Shown: positions 11,547 through 25,080, numbered from the stretch's first letter. The stretch is 64,000 nucleotides of DNA from Phragmites australis (GCF_958298935.1 NC_084921.1:43371001-43435000), one strand, 5' to 3'. Notes: generated by a model from the letters alone, not told the origin. Program-made: numbers and translations.

Positions 11547-14500
11547 TGTCATACTTGGTTTTAACGAACAAAACCAGATACGGCTTATGTGTGGCCAAAA
11601 TATTCAACACACATAAAGACGTCACATGTGAAGTAACAAAAACAATACTTTTATAAAATAAATGTTTAACTCTTACAACAATTGATATATATTGTCTTCT
11701 ATGTGGATATCTGCAGCGAAACAGAAGCGTTGTTGCCCAACAAAACCACATGCAACCGACTGGGAGACACGTGCCTAGAATGTCACAATCTCGTCTTGAT
11801 AGCCTTCAACAACTTCACTCACTGAGCAGCACCACATATGTCGCATGGTATAGGGAAAATAGCAAGTGTGAGCACATGACGCGCTCAACAAGTGTACATG
11901 AGAATAATGATATGTGGTCTTATATCAAGATAGGCTAACATATGGTATATTTGCATAAATGTGAGTAAAGAAAAGATATTTGGACTCAAAAGCATTAAGC
12001 AATTATTCAGTGAATCTAACCCATATAACCCAACAACTAAGTTAACCACCTTACGAACCATAACCATCTAATACCACCAGTACCATAACCAAAATCATTC
12101 CACCACCAACTAATCATGTGAGGATTCAAGTCTCTCATGACCATGAGTATGACTGATATATCAGATTTTACACTTTGTAGAGATGTACAACTTTCCCACG
12201 AGTCATGATTTCATCACCTGCAAGCAGGTGACTAAAGTCTCCATGTTGCCCATGTTGATGAGGCACGTTACACATTACCTAGGGTGTGTGGCTAGGAGAT
12301 CACTATGAAGCCTTTACAAATAATCCTCCCAGTATGTGTCACTATCACTCCATGTTTCACCGCCAGGGTTTACGCGAGTCTAACTCCTACCCAGAAGCCC
12401 CCTCTTGTGCCTTGTGGAATCTAGAAATTAACTTCCCTCATCCACGCCTCCAATCTAGCCCACACAACACTGGGAGTACTCTAATTAATCGGCTAAGCCT
12501 ACCCATATCGGCCTTATGTTTGTACGGATCTTCTTGGGTTGTCGCTCTATGAACCTGTCCTTATTTAGGTCACTTGAGCAAAGACTAAACCAATGACATA
12601 TCTATGATCACCTTCATAACCACCTAATTGCTCAAGGCCTAAAGTTCCATGTTGCTATATCAAATTCATCATCATATTAACCATCATTGTTATATGTTCA
12701 TTAGTCAAGTATATGACACTTTCTAACATCCTGACAATATGGCTAAGCAAATCTATCCAAAGACTCATACCAACCATCACTTAGGCTTCAAGAAATGTAA
12801 AGGAAGATCTAGTGCAAACCCTAACATAGGTGACTACCCTGACATTGACATTGCATGCAATTTTGTAAAACAAAATATTTAAAATATAGGTTCAACATGA
12901 TCAAGAAGTACACTTGTCTTTTACCCAGTGCTGCTTAGTATTGTCTAAATCTTGGTCTTGAAGTCCCTCGAACAGATCCAAAGCGTTATCGACTAATTGC
13001 GGATTCTATTGATAAACAAAAGCAACATCGAATAAACACCAAATAAACTCCAAATTGCAAACACAAAAAGGAATAGAACGATAGACTAGGATCATGGATT
13101 GGGCTGGACCAGGAGAACAGAATTTGACTGAAGTTTTTATGGGGAAGGATAAGGTTATAGGGATCTAGATGTTAATAAGGGATAACTACTATAGAGATGT
13201 GAGGATTGATACCTAAAACTAGCATGATTGGATAGACCATGTTTTTAGAAAAATTTGAGAGGAAGAATCACTAAAATCGGAGCTAAAATGAGAAAGTTAC
13301 GCTAGAACAAGTTTAGGGTTAAAATTGAAAAAGAAAAAGGTCTTATTTAAAAAAAAGAAAAGGTAGGGGCTTTTTTGTAAAAACATGGGGACCTTTTTGT
13401 AAATATAGAAAACTTTAGGGATTAAACTGTAAAAAGACAAGGGCTTTTATGTAAATATAGAAAAGTTTAGGAGTTTTTCTGTAAAAGAGCTATTTTCTAG
13501 AATTATTTTTGTATTGAAAAAGGAGGTTTTTTACGTCAGTAGAAGGATTAAGGACGTCATCACATAAAGAAATAAAAGAAAAAGAAAAAGGAATTGCTTA
13601 CTGGGCTGATTGGTTGACGTGGCAAACTGACTAGGATGACAAGTCAGCAAATATGCTAACGTGCCAGGATGAGTTGGCGGCTGACATGGCAGATCGGCTG
13701 ACAAGGTTTAAGTAAGACACGTGGCAAGCTCTAACTGGTGATCGAAGGGGTATAAGCAGATCTAATATTAGCCGCTCCCGGACGACCGAGAAGATGTGGT
13801 GACAAGAGGGGATTAGGACCACGGCGGAGCGGGATCAGCAAAGTGGCGCGCTAGCTAAAGATGGAGAAAACCTCATCGCTGGGCACAGGGAATGACAACG
13901 AGCGGCGAAAAACAAAGTCGAGGGCGCAACGAACCCGATTGATGGCTTACCTCGGGCAGCACGGCGTGGGAAGAAGGTCAATGACAGAGAAGGAGGTGAC
14001 AGCATACGAGAGCTCGTCGGGGACGTGATTCCGGTGGCTGGAAGGCGAGGGCGACGGTGGGAGAAACTTCAATGGGTGGCGGCGAAGCTCAAGGACAGCT
14101 CAGCAAAGGCGGAACGGTGCTAGGACGGTGGGTTGGCGAGCTTGGCGACAGTGTAGCCATGGCGACAACGGAGAGCTAGATCTCAGCGAATTGGCTCGGT
14201 TTCGGTGAGATTGGCTTAAGGGAAAACCAAGAGCGATGGCCTGACTTGTATATGCGGTGGAGAGATAGCTCGGGGAGGGTTAGGACTCTAGGACGGCGGC
14301 GCTCGAGTTTTACTCAGAAACAGCGATATGGTGAAACCGAAACAGAGACGGAGAAGATGACGAAGGCAGATTGGCCTTTGGGCGTCTTTGGCTGTGGCTG
14401 GCGGTAGGTGGGAGCGTGGCTGCTGCTGCGGCTTGGACCGAGGCACACGTGCGGAGCGGCCCAGAGAGAGGACACAGGGAGGAGCAAGAGAACAGGCCAA

Positions 14501-14600
14501 GACGGTCGGGCCCATGTGGGAAGAGGGGAGGAGAGGGAGGAAGCGGGTTGGCTGGATCGAGCCTGACCAAAGGGAGAGAGAGAGAGAGAGAGAGGGGGGG
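11547..14600 (-). repeat. Long LTR (minus orientation) of the gag relic
   Basis: The inner edge TGTCATACTTGG at 11547 follows the primer-binding site. The long, gene-free sequence that follows resembles the roughly 3-kb LTRs of grass Ty3 elements. It ends in GC-rich sequence and a (GA)n run (about 14576-14594). At 14601 a TGAAAG-ended element begins. The true outer edge of the LTR was not found, so the right limit is the TE junction. Confidence 0.5.
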
Positions 14601-15937
14601 TGAAAGGACAATGATGTCGCCTAGAGGGGGGTGAATAGGCGTTTTTACAAAAATTCGTCCCTTTTTACCGTTGGCCTAAACTTGCAGCGGAATATAAATT
14701 AACGGATTTTTCACAAGTGAAAAACCTAAATATGCTAGGCTCAACTAGTGCACAATCACCATAAATAAATGTGGAAGTTACAATCCTAAGGTGACAAAAA
14801 TTATTTAATTCTAGCAAAAGATATGCAAGAAAACATTAAATGAAAAAGGCTGAAAACACTGTTCATACGTCTGAAATCACTGTTTATCTAGAGTATCGGG
14901 GGTAGTCTGGATACTCCGGGTTGTACAGGTCCGAAATCTTCGGTAAAGTTCGGATTCTCCGGGTTCTATACAGAATTGAGCCCAAAACTGAATATAAAGG
15001 ATGGGTAGAGAGTTCTAACTCAAACCAAGTGATGTCGTGTGTTCCGGAGATGATCCCAAGTAGATTCACAGAGAACCTACACTCAAATACACACAAACAA
15101 GTAGATTGAGCAAGAACTCAAAAGTAGAGGAACAAAAGAGGAGATACAAAATTTGTTTCCCGAAGTTCGGATTCACCACCGTGAATCCTACGTCTCCGTT
15201 GAGGAAGCTCCAACGAGCCGGGTCTCTTTCAACCGCTTTCCTCGATCCACTAGCTTTATCTCTTTCCTTTCGGAGGCGAGATTGACCTTCACAAACTTTC
15301 TCACGGCTCACCACACGCGCGGGAGCTCACCGAGCAACACCTAGCTGGCTAGGAGGCTTCACCTCCAAGAGTAACAAACGCAATCGAACTTCTTGCCGAT
15401 GAACTCGAGTACTCAAGATTGGATTTGGCTCACTTGCACTTAATCTTCCAATCTCTCAACCCAATTCACTTTTCTTCTCAAACCACACATTAGAATGGAG
15501 TGGGAGAGGTTCTTTTGGCTCTAGAAATGTGTTCTTTTGTGCCCCTTACCCCAGCACAAAGGATGGGGGTGAGGGGCTATAAATAGCCCACTTCAAACAA
15601 CTAGCTGTTACTCAACTTTTTTGGTCTTACCTGGAGTCTCCGAGGTACACCGGAGTATCTGGGTCAACTAAAATAGCCCAAACCGAGACTCTCTGATGGA
15701 GTCTCACCTGGAGACTCCGGACAGTTCGGAGTATCCGTCCTATCCCGGATTATCCGGGTTCAGCACAGCTGACCTCTGAAAAATGGTGATAAGTTCTGAC
15801 CCCGGAGTTTGATTTCGACGATTTTGGACTCTATGGAAAGCTTATTCAGAGGGCTATACATCCCAACTGAATTCATGACCTAAAACATATAGGATCAAAT
15901 TAGAAACACTCCGAAACCCAATTTGGACACTTCCACA
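14601..15937 (-). mobile_element. TGAAAG-family TIR element, copy C (truncated)
   Basis: Starts TGAAAGGACAATGATGTCGC and continues with GGGGGGTGAATAGGC. It is an inverted copy of the right part of copy B (about 49740-51041), including the conserved block CTACGTCTCCGTTGAGGAAG at about 15188-15207. Homology to copy B stops at about 15937, where a Ty3 LTR fragment begins, so the far terminus is missing. The internal frame at 15153-15344 is shared with copy B but I do not regard it as a protein gene. Confidence 0.7.
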
Positions 15938-16609
15938 CTCTCCACTAATCCCCTTCGTCGCTCCACTCCGGCGCACGCTCGTGTGTCCACGCGCATGCGT
16001 GGTCGGGCCTGGCCGTGCCACACAACCTAGACAAGTAGGCCATGGCTCGACCCAATAGCAGTCGGCCTGCCAGGCTAGCCCATCCACCAGAAGGCCTTCC
16101 TCCAGTGGGCCGGTGTAGCTTCCACAACCCGCAAACGATTCGGCCCGACCCGAGTGGGCCTGTGAGGCCCAGGCCTAACCCAATCTGAGCCCATTTTAGC
16201 CTAACTGAGTATTGTGCATGTGCGTCCCACCGATTACTGTTTAGTGGGCCCCACCTATGAAGAGTATAATTTTATATTTTGCTGATTTAATTTTAGGTTA
16301 AATCTTCCGAGAGTCATAACTTCTCTGTTCTGACTTCAATTTCGGTGATTCTTTCGCCAAAATACATGTAAAATCAAGATCTACCTATATATCATAGTGA
16401 GATATCTATTATGGTTCATTTGGCTTTCTATTTGGTGTTAATTGATTCTTCTCTAGTATTGCTCAATATTGGTCATTGTCGCGTTGCAGAACCAGCTGAG
16501 TTTTGCGAGTGCTGCGCGGGAAGCATCAGGAGCGAGGAGGATCCTAATTTTAACCAAGGCTTAGAGGAAAACATCGGAGAAGGCAACTCCTATCTCTTTG
16601 ATCATATTG
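15938..16609 (+). repeat. Ty3 LTR fragment, direct repeat of 20371-21042
   Basis: This 672-base stretch matches 20371-21042 in the same orientation at constant offset 4433, with roughly 25 differences noticed by eye (about 96% identity). It is an internal piece of the LTR family seen complete at about 18.9-22.5 kb, flanked on both sides by unrelated TE sequence. Confidence 0.85.
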
Positions 16610-17550
16610 GCTCGGATCACTCCTTGATCCACTCTCTAGGCAGCAATCACCTAGAAACACTATCTCTAAGCCTAATAGCACTAATCACTCCTTAATCTAT
16701 GCGTTAACTTTCTTGGATGATCACTTTTAGCACTTTGGTGGATTGAATGTCTTCTCAAGTGTCTCTGTGTTTCTCTGGACTCTAGCAACATGCCACACCT
16801 TCAAAAGACTGAGTGAAGGGGTATTTATAGCCTCAAATTCGCGCACTAGCCGTTAACCCAATGGTTCAGAAAAATTGTTAACACCGAATGATCCGGTGAG
16901 AATAGTAGTACTAACGCTGGATCATCCAGTGAGTACATCTTCAGAAACTAGCCATTGAAGTTCCAGTCAAAGCCTCTGTGAACACCGGACACTCTAGTTT
17001 ATACATCATCTCCATCACCACACTATCTGGTGAGTACATTTGAGTCATCCGAGCCTCTGCTGTATCTATGTATAAATTGCTCTGATACCAGCATCTAGTG
17101 CACTTCCTCTTCACATCGGACTATTCGATCAATTTTCTTCATCCTTCAACACTCGAAAATGCCTCTGCAAGAGAATGCTCCGGTGTGTTGTTCTTTCTCA
17201 TCATCGGATTATCTGGTCAATTGGATCTTCTCTTCTTTTCTCTGGAAATGCTCTGGTGTAACTTTCTCTACGATCACTGGACTATCCGGTGTGTTGCTCT
17301 TCGGTCTTCAACATCTACAACTTTCTCTTCCAAAAATGCTCCGGTGAGTGCAACACGCTGAGCAACGGACTTTCCGATGAGGTAAATCATTCTGGGACTT
17401 CTCCAATTCAACCAAACTTTATCCTGACTGTGGTGGCTTCTTGATGTATTGCATCCATGAGACCTACTAACATATATTCTTGACAAACATGTTAGTCCCA
17501 ATAACTATGTTGTCATTAATCACCAAATCACAATCATGGCCTAATAAGAC
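16610..17550. mobile_element. Non-coding DNA element with CCGGTG-type internal repeats
   Basis: Contains scattered copies of words such as GATCCGGTGAG and GGATCATCCAGTGAG, and near its right end TTGTCATTAATCACCAAATC, the terminal phrase of common grass non-autonomous elements (compare GGTAATTAATGACAATAC in copy B). No protein frame was recognised. Limits are set by the LTR fragment on the left and integrase sequence on the right. Confidence 0.5.
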
Positions 17551-17559
17551 TATTTTCGC

Positions 17560-18880
17560 TATAACAGGACCAGAAAAATCTTGGGGAGTTAATCATAGAT
17601 GAAGTTCACAACTCTCCCTACTCCATCCATCTTGGATGTACCAAGATTTTCACAAATCTGAGAGCCAAATACTGGTCGATAGGAATGAAGTTTGACATAG
17701 CAGGGTGTGTCGCTCGATGTGACATCTATCAAAGGGTTAAGGTAGAACACTAAAGACCTGTAGAATTGCTACAACCATTACAGATCCCAACATGGAATTG
17801 GGATGAAATTGGTATAGATTTCATAGTTGAGATACCAAGAACTCAGAATGGTAACGATTCTATATGGGTTATAGTGGATCGTCTGACTAAAGTGGTTCCC
17901 TTCATACTGATCAAGACAACCTATGGCGAAGACAAGTTAGCAATCTTGTATATTGACAATATTCTAAGGTTACATGAAGTTCTTAGTAGGATAATCTCCT
18001 ATAGAGGACCCCAGTTCACATCAAGGTCCTGGAAGAGTTTGCACACTACCCTGGGAACTAAGCTGAATTTTAGTTCTGCTTACCATCCGTAGACAAATGG
18101 CTAGACTGAAAGAGTAAACTAGATTCTGGAAGATCTTCTGAGAGCTTGTGTCATAACCTACGAAAAAGACTGGGAAAAAAGCCTATCATTTGCAGAGTTC
18201 TCTTACTGTTTTCAAGCTAGCCTAAAGATGTCATCATTTGAGACATTGTATGGATGGAAATGTAGAACACCTCTACTATGGTCGGAAGTATGGAAGCGTT
18301 CGCTCTTCGGACCTGCATTAATAAAGGATGCAGAAGAGCAAGTTGCTAAAGTCAGAGAGAATCTAAGAGCAGCTTAGAGTAGACATAAAGGTTATACCGA
18401 TAACTGAAGGAGGAACTTGACCTTCAAGGTTGGAGACTACGTCTACCTCAAGGTATCCCCAATAAGAGGCACTCGAATATTTTAATTTCATAGAAAGCTG
18501 GCACCGAGATATGTGGGACCATATGAGATACTCAATATGATTGGAGCAGTAGCCTATAAGGTAGCCCTTCCAGAAGAAATGTATGACGTACACAACGTGT
18601 TCCATGTTTCACAGCTAAAGAAGTATTTGAGAGTTCCAGAGGAATAGGTTCCCCTAGAAAATATGGATCTGCAACAAGATCTGCAATATGAGGAGAGATC
18701 CATCCGAATCTTGGACGTGGCAACTCGTCAAACCAGAAGGACAGCAGCCAGGTTCTGCCAAGTACAATGGAGTAATCATACAAAAGTAGAAGCTACATGA
18801 GAGAGGGAAGAGGGCCTGATGAACGAGTTTCCCCACCTCTTCAAAGAGCACTCCGAATCTTGAGGTCGAGATTCCATTTA
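17560..18880 (+). pseudogene. Ty3/gypsy pol: integrase and chromodomain part
   Basis: The reading resumes with the integrase zinc-binding region (HNSPYSIHLGCTKI, then CDIYQRVKVEH). The core follows: IGIDFIVEIPRTQNGNDSIW, VDRLTKVVPF, and FSSAYHP followed by a stop. The C-terminal part contains FKVGDYVYLKVSPIRGTR, KLAPRYVGPYEIL and the chromodomain-adjacent VHNVFHVSQLKKYLRVPEE. There are stops throughout (for example where Q is expected in HPQTNGQTERVN). It ends in GRDSI, followed by a purine-rich tract (AAGTGGGGTAGG, 18880-18891) and the 3' LTR. Together with 8640-9790 this is one Ty3 pol split by later insertions; RNase H is lost between the halves. Confidence 0.85.
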
Positions 18881-18891
18881 AGTGGGGTAGG

Positions 18892-21800
18892 TTATAGCAA
18901 AAATTACTACCATATAGATTATAGCAAAAATCACTACCATTTAAAAATTTTGTAATTAATTAAACCACACAAAATCAAGGAGATATGTATATGAATATAT
19001 ATATATATACGATTCATATATATTAAATTGGCTAAGTATTCCAAATGCACTCAATTAAAATCATTTGAGTGGGGATTTGAATTGAATGTCTCTTAATTTC
19101 AAATCTATTCTTAGTTTCCTTTTATCTCAAATTTAAGTTAAAATCAAATCTTTTGGATTCAAATCATGTTCCAAATCTCAGAGCTTGCTACCTTTGCATA
19201 ATACAAATATAACTGTTTGAATTTATGCCAAGTCCCAAATTCAAAAACTCCATTTGAAATTCAACCCAAATCCTTTTCCTTTTTCCTTTTTTCTTCCAGG
19301 CCTAATCCCTCTCTCTTTCTCCTTGCACGGCCCAGCCAGTCCGGCCTTCTTCTCCTCTTCCCGCGCTTGGCCCACCAAAGCGCTAGCCTACCCGCTCTCT
19401 TGTGCCCATGCGCACGATCCACTCCATCCACGTGTCGCTAATCCGATGGCTCATCACCGTGCCTTCTTCCTCGCCACCGCGTTGTTTGCCCTGCCATCGT
19501 GATAGCCGGTGCATTCAATGCGCCGACGATGAATGCGCCAGTGACTTTCTTGCACATCCCTCTGTTCTCTCGCTCTCTCTGCCCTCATAAGACACCGCCC
19601 GAGAGCCTGACGCCACTTGACTATCGCAACCTCGCACGGGCGAAGCTGGCGCAGTCCTGCCACCGCCGCAGAGAAGTCACGTTGCACCTTGTCGCCGTTG
19701 CCGCCTCTCTATACCACGTCTCACTCCTCGCCACCTTACTGTGCTCCCTCTCCTTCTATAAATAGAGCAGCCTGACCTCCATTTCTTTGTTTTCCCACCA
19801 CGCCACCACAACAGCATTGTCATCGCGCCATTGCTCCATCGTCGTAGCTCTATCATCACTATATCTCTCCCCACAAGCTACCGAGGAGTACCAGGAGGTC
19901 GCCGCCAACCCTGTGTCACCGACCATCCGCCAGGAGCTTGACTGGTGCCTGCCCGCATCGGAAGCCAAGCCGCTCCACCAACACCGCTTCATCGCATCAC
20001 CAGCCATCGTCCAACTTCTCAATGTCTTTGAGCTCGGTGAGCATTCCTGTCCTCTCGCGCACCATCCTAGCTAGCGTGTCACCATCCTAGAACCCTTCCA
20101 TCACCTAGCAGCGTGCGGCCATAAGTTTTTCCCCGCCGCCGTGCTTAGCTCACCACCAGCGACCTCTTAGCCACCCTTCTGAGTCGGCCTTCGCGTCGTT
20201 GTGCTGCATAGCAGCCATAGACATAGGTTGTGGATCAAACCTCAACCGCCGTCGAAAGCCCCCAAATAGAATCCTCGTTGCGTGTAGATGCCCGACATGT
20301 ATTCGTGGTCAATGAACTCCGGCAGAAACCCCGCTCCGGCGAGCTCTTTGATGTCACGCCACCGCAATTGCTCTCCACTAATCCCCTTCGTCGCTCCACT
20401 CCGGCGCACGCTCGTGTGTCCACGCGCATGCGTGGTCGGGCCTGGTCGCGCCACACGGCCTAGACAAGTAGGCCATGGCTCGACCCAATAGCAGTCGGCC
20501 TGCCAGGCTAGCCCATCCACTAGAAAACCTTCCTCCAGTGGGCCGATGTAGCTTCCACAACCCGCAAACGATTCGGCCCGACCCGAGTGGGCCTGTGAGG
20601 CCCAGGCCTAACCCAATCTGAGCCCATTTCAGCCTAACTGAGTATTGTGCATGTGCGTCCCACCGATTACTGTTTAGTGGGCCCCACCTATGAAGAGTAT
20701 AATTTTATATTTTGCTGATTTAATTTTAGGTTAAATCTTCCGAGTGTCATAACTTCTCTGTTCTGACTTCGATTTCGGCGATTCTTTTGCCAAAATACAT
20801 GTAAAATCAAGATCTACCTATCTATAATAGTGAGATATCTATTATGGTTCATTTGGCTTTCTATTTGGTGTTAATTGATTCTTCTCTAGTATCGCTCGAT
20901 ATTGGTCATAGTCGCGTTGCAGAACCAGCTGAGTTTTGCAAGTGCTGCGCGGGAAGCATCAGGAGCGAGGAGGATCTTGATTTTAACCAAGGCTTAGAGG
21001 AAAACATCGGAGAAGGCAACTCCTATCTCTTTGATCATATTGAACCATTGTTTTCAAATAATCTACATGATCAACTAAAACTAGACTTATTATCGCATAC
21101 GCTATGTATTGTGTTTTCTTTCAAACTGCTTGTTGTTGCTAATCCTATCAAACAATTACTATGCCTTAAATTTTATCATCCAAAATATATATCACCCTAG
21201 GATTTACCTGTCATTATCTATATTAACTTCAGACAACGCTAGGATATCTAGCATGCTTAGAATTGAATACGTCTTCTCGGAGACATCGCCTTGAAATGCA
21301 TCTATTTGGAGATATCGCTCCACTGTTTACCAAATTAACTCGTATACCATGAATCCTTGATGACTATGAATTATGTGATGGTTGTGAAATCCTTGATGTC
21401 GTGTGGGATATGGAGGGTGATGTGTAAAAATAGGTGAAAAGTGTTTTGGTGGGGGCACGTAGAGTAGTACTCTGGACGAGGATGCTCTTGGGGGCTTGAG
21501 TTACTTTTTTGGTATTCATTGCTAGAAGATGTTTGCCCTGGGTGCTTAAGGAACGAGTCATTGCGCCGTCATGCTTAGCCACCTCAGTGCAACCATGCAT
21601 CCTGTATGGATAGGACTTGACTTTTCTTTCACAGACTAGGTTCGGCATCATACTAGGAGGCTGGAGAGCAGCGAGGGGTCAAGTGACCATCTGTCCCCAT
21701 GTTTGAATGTTTCAAGAACCGGCCAACGGCTTAAAAAGGGGGCTGTCATTCAGTACAAGGTCTCTAGTGCTTGGGGTATCTCGTAAAAAAGCCCGACATG

Positions 21801-22555
21801 AAAGGTGATTGAAGTGTCTCGGTATGATTCGCTCTTCCACTCGCAACAGATGGAGGCTGAGCATATCGTGTGGGTATAGTACAACCTCTGCAGAGTATAA
21901 AACTATTCGAATAGCCGTGCCATGGTCATGGACATACGAAAGTAGTAACCGTCTTAATTAGACCCCGGGTGCGTGTGTATTGATGATTGAGTGTGTGGAC
22001 TAGATGTCCGTATGACGAGGTTGTTGGCTTAGTCTGTTAGGATCTGTGTGGTACTAAAGGTACACCAGATGTGATGATAGGAACTGTGGAGTGAGGTGTA
22101 GCCCCTCTCAAGACCGAAAACCCCCCAGATATGACTTGTTACTTAGTTTTGAACTACTTCAAACTATTTTGTAGCTATTGGTAGATAATACAACTGAATG
22201 ACTTTATAAAATTGGTTTACTCTTAAAGCTAAACTGTAAAGCCTTAACCTTGAAATACACTTTTATCCATCTACAAACCATTTGAAGTAGTATAGGGCTT
22301 ACTGAGTACCTTCCATACTCACTCTTGGTATCATTCAAATGAGGAAGCCCTTGTCGACTACGTCGATGATGGAGGCGCGGATGAAGAGTAAAGTTAGAAG
22401 TCACGTTCGCACCCTAGCTACCTGTGTCTTGGGTAGTTATTTCTGTTGTACTTTTGTTGACCATTAGACCAAGTTTGTAATATATCGTACGGTTTGTAAA
22501 CCTTTTGTATTCTGAACCTTAATACCTTATGTATGAAGTTTAATTATGATACCAA
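18892..22555 (+). repeat. 3' LTR (about 3.7 kb) of the split Ty3 element
   Basis: Begins just after the polypurine tract at 18880-18891. Contains a (TA)n run at about 18994-19012, a cytosine-rich segment (19.3-20.4 kb), the duplicated 672-base block (20371-21042), and ends near TTAATTATGATACC, where copia sequence begins. The right edge is approximate (22555-22620). Short frames within it are not genes. Confidence 0.65.
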
Positions 22556-22619
22556 TATGTGTATTATTTACTTGATCCAGAGACTGATACAAGAGCCATA
22601 GGAGATCCCGAATTTGTGG

Positions 22620-25064
22620 TCTTACACCCATATTTAGTCTTTGCAGTAAGTCATGAATATATTTGTGCTGCTTTACTACAATTCCATCCGGAGTTTTCTG
22701 TACTTCGACACCAAGGAAGTAGTACAATTCTCCAAGGTCCTTGATATCAAACTCCTTTTGCAATTGCTCTAACAACCAGTTGGTGGCCTTCTTAGACGAT
22801 CTTGCTGCAATAATGTCATCTACATAAACCAGCATATACATTATGACACCATCATGCTAATACACAAATAATGTGGGGTCGACAACCGAGGACTTGAATC
22901 CAATATCTTGTGGCTTTGAACTAAGCTGAGAGTACCATGCTCTCAGAGCTTGTTTCAGCCCATGGAGCGCCTTGTCCAGCTTACAAAGATGATTAGGACA
23001 ATCAGACTTCACATATCCAGGTGGTTGCTGCATATAAACTTCTTCTTCTAAAATGCCATGTAAGAAGGCATTTTGCATATCAAGTTGCCTCATAGTCCAT
23101 CCTATTTACACTGCAATAGAGAGAATCATCAAGTTACCACAGGACTAAAAGTATCCTCATAGTCCAAACCATAATGTTGCTTAAATCCTTTGGCCACCAA
23201 TCTAGCTTTATACCGATCAATGGTCCCATCTGCCTTCATTTTGATCTTGTAGATCCACTTGGAATCAATAACATTAACACCTTGCTTTGGAGGGACAAGA
23301 TGCCATGTTTTGTTTCTGAATAGAGCTGAATACTCCTGGTCCATTGCCTCTTTCCATTCTGGGACTTGCAACGCTGCATTGTGATCAGTTGGTTTAGGCC
23401 GAATAGAACAAGGCACGCTTATTGGTTGAGTAGAAGATGGCTCCATTTGTGAGCTGCTTGGGTTGCTTTATGTTGTCTCTGAGCCGTGTCCTCATGTGGT
23501 GCTGGGATGTCAGTAGCCACATACATCTGAAAAGATAAGCTCCAAAGGTGCAGAAGAAAAACTAAAGGACTTTGGGAAAGGTAGATGATGACTCTTGCCT
23601 TGTTGGCAGGCATTACAAGCTGAATTATTGGAGGGACCGGTATGACAACCTAATTTATTGGAATTCAAAACATGCTGAACTACTGACAATGAGGGATGAC
23701 CAAGGCGACAGTTCCAGTCTTCAGAGGATAACTTGACACTTGAAAAGGCTTGCTTTGGTGGTGATGGAACTGGATAGGACCTTCTTTGTTGCACGATCCT
23801 TCACAAGAAAGAAATTAGGATGGAATCCAAGAAAGACATTGTTGTCAGTAGCTAGGTGATGGATTGAAACAAGATTTTTAGTGGCACTAGGAACATGAAG
23901 AACATATTTAAGATGTAAGTTCTTTGAAGAAGAAGAAAGAATGGCATGACCACAATGAGAGATTGACAAACCTAATACGTTCGCAGTGTGAACCTGCTTC
24001 TTGCCAGTGTAGAGCTCACAGAATGTGAGTTTGTCCAGCTCGCCGGTGATATGGTTAGTAGCCCGGTGTTAGTGTACCAACTAGGATCTACACCATAAGA
24101 GTTGTTTGTCGACACCGTCATTGCTTGAACATGTGAATCATCCCCTTGGAAGGCATGATTGAAGCGGTGCCAGCATTTTGCAACAACATGTCCGATCTTC
24201 CCACACAGCTGGCAAACATCCTTCTTGTCCCTGGCGCTGCTGGTGTTGTCGTTGTGGCCGCCGTGCTGATGGTTCCCACGGTCACAACCACGGCCACGTC
24301 CACCACATTGATGTGCCGTGAAGTTTGTCGAAGCGCCACCCGTTTGGAGCACTGCATTGTTGTTCTCTTTGCGCATCTCAAAACTGATGAGATAGGCATA
24401 GAAGTCGACGAGGGAGATTGGCTCTGGTCTTGTCGTCACGAACGTCACCAAAGAATCGTAGTCATCATCAAGTCTGATGAGCATGTATGTGACAATTTCC
24501 TCGCCCTGCATTGGATGACCAATAGCACCGAGGGTGTCGGTGTGCATCTTCATCTTGTTGTAGTATGCCGCTGCTGACATCTCCTTCTTGCGAAGAGTTG
24601 CCATCTGTACCCGGATCTGCATGACTCGAGCCCTGGAGCGAGTGGAGAACATCTGCTCCAGGGTGGTCCAGACCTCGTGTGTTGATGTGAGAAACTAGAC
24701 TTGAGCAAGAACATCTTCAGAGAGGGATGAAAGCAACACGCCGAGGACCATCTGGTTTTTGTGAAGCTAGACCTGGTACTCACCACAGCCACTTCTCCAT
24801 CAGTGACAGTTTATGTGACTATCTTCGTCGGTTCATGTGTCGTGCCGTCAATGAAGCCGAGGAGCTAGTGGCCACACATGTATGGCATGATTTGTGCCTT
24901 CCAAACAAGGTAATAGGAGCCGGTCAACTTGACATTGATCAAGTGGCTAAAGGCCGGAGTGGGAAGGGTGGTTGACATGGAGGAGCCGAGGGTGATCTAT
25001 TGCAAGGAAGCGGTGGTGGAGTTTGCAGATGAGTTTGTGGTGGCAGCAGATTGTATTGTCATCT
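22620..25064 (-). pseudogene. Copia gag-pol remnant lacking the integrase core
   Basis: Going leftward from about 25064: gag (LTGSYYLVWKAQIMPYM; ATLRKKEMSAAAYYNKMKMH), the zinc knuckle CQLCGKIGHVVAKC (about 24177-24220), the GAG-pre-integrase region WNCRLGHPSLSVVQHVL with CNACQQGKSHHLPF, and LIFSDVCGY. The frame then passes almost directly to the RT ([14 protein letters not shown] at about 23350; [39 protein letters not shown]; catalytic MLVYVDDII at about 22810-22836). The integrase core expected between DVCGY and the RT is gone, so this copy could not integrate on its own. Several stops and frameshifts; RNase H is also missing at the truncated end. Confidence 0.85.
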
Positions 25065-25080
25065 CTTGAGGAGAATAGTG

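Noticed and set aside
14288..14634. Several overlapping 80-107 aa frames near the (GA)n run
   Set aside because: Low-complexity Arg/Glu/Pro/Ser shadows of a GC-rich LTR segment and microsatellite.
20230..20560. Frames on both strands around 20.2-20.6 kb, repeated at 15.85-16.13 kb
   Set aside because: They are inside the duplicated Ty3 LTR segment; the duplication explains the matching frames.
24146..24577. 143-aa plus-strand frame
   Set aside because: Exact antisense of the copia gag zinc-knuckle region; the minus-strand reading has the CQLCGKIGHVVAKC knuckle.
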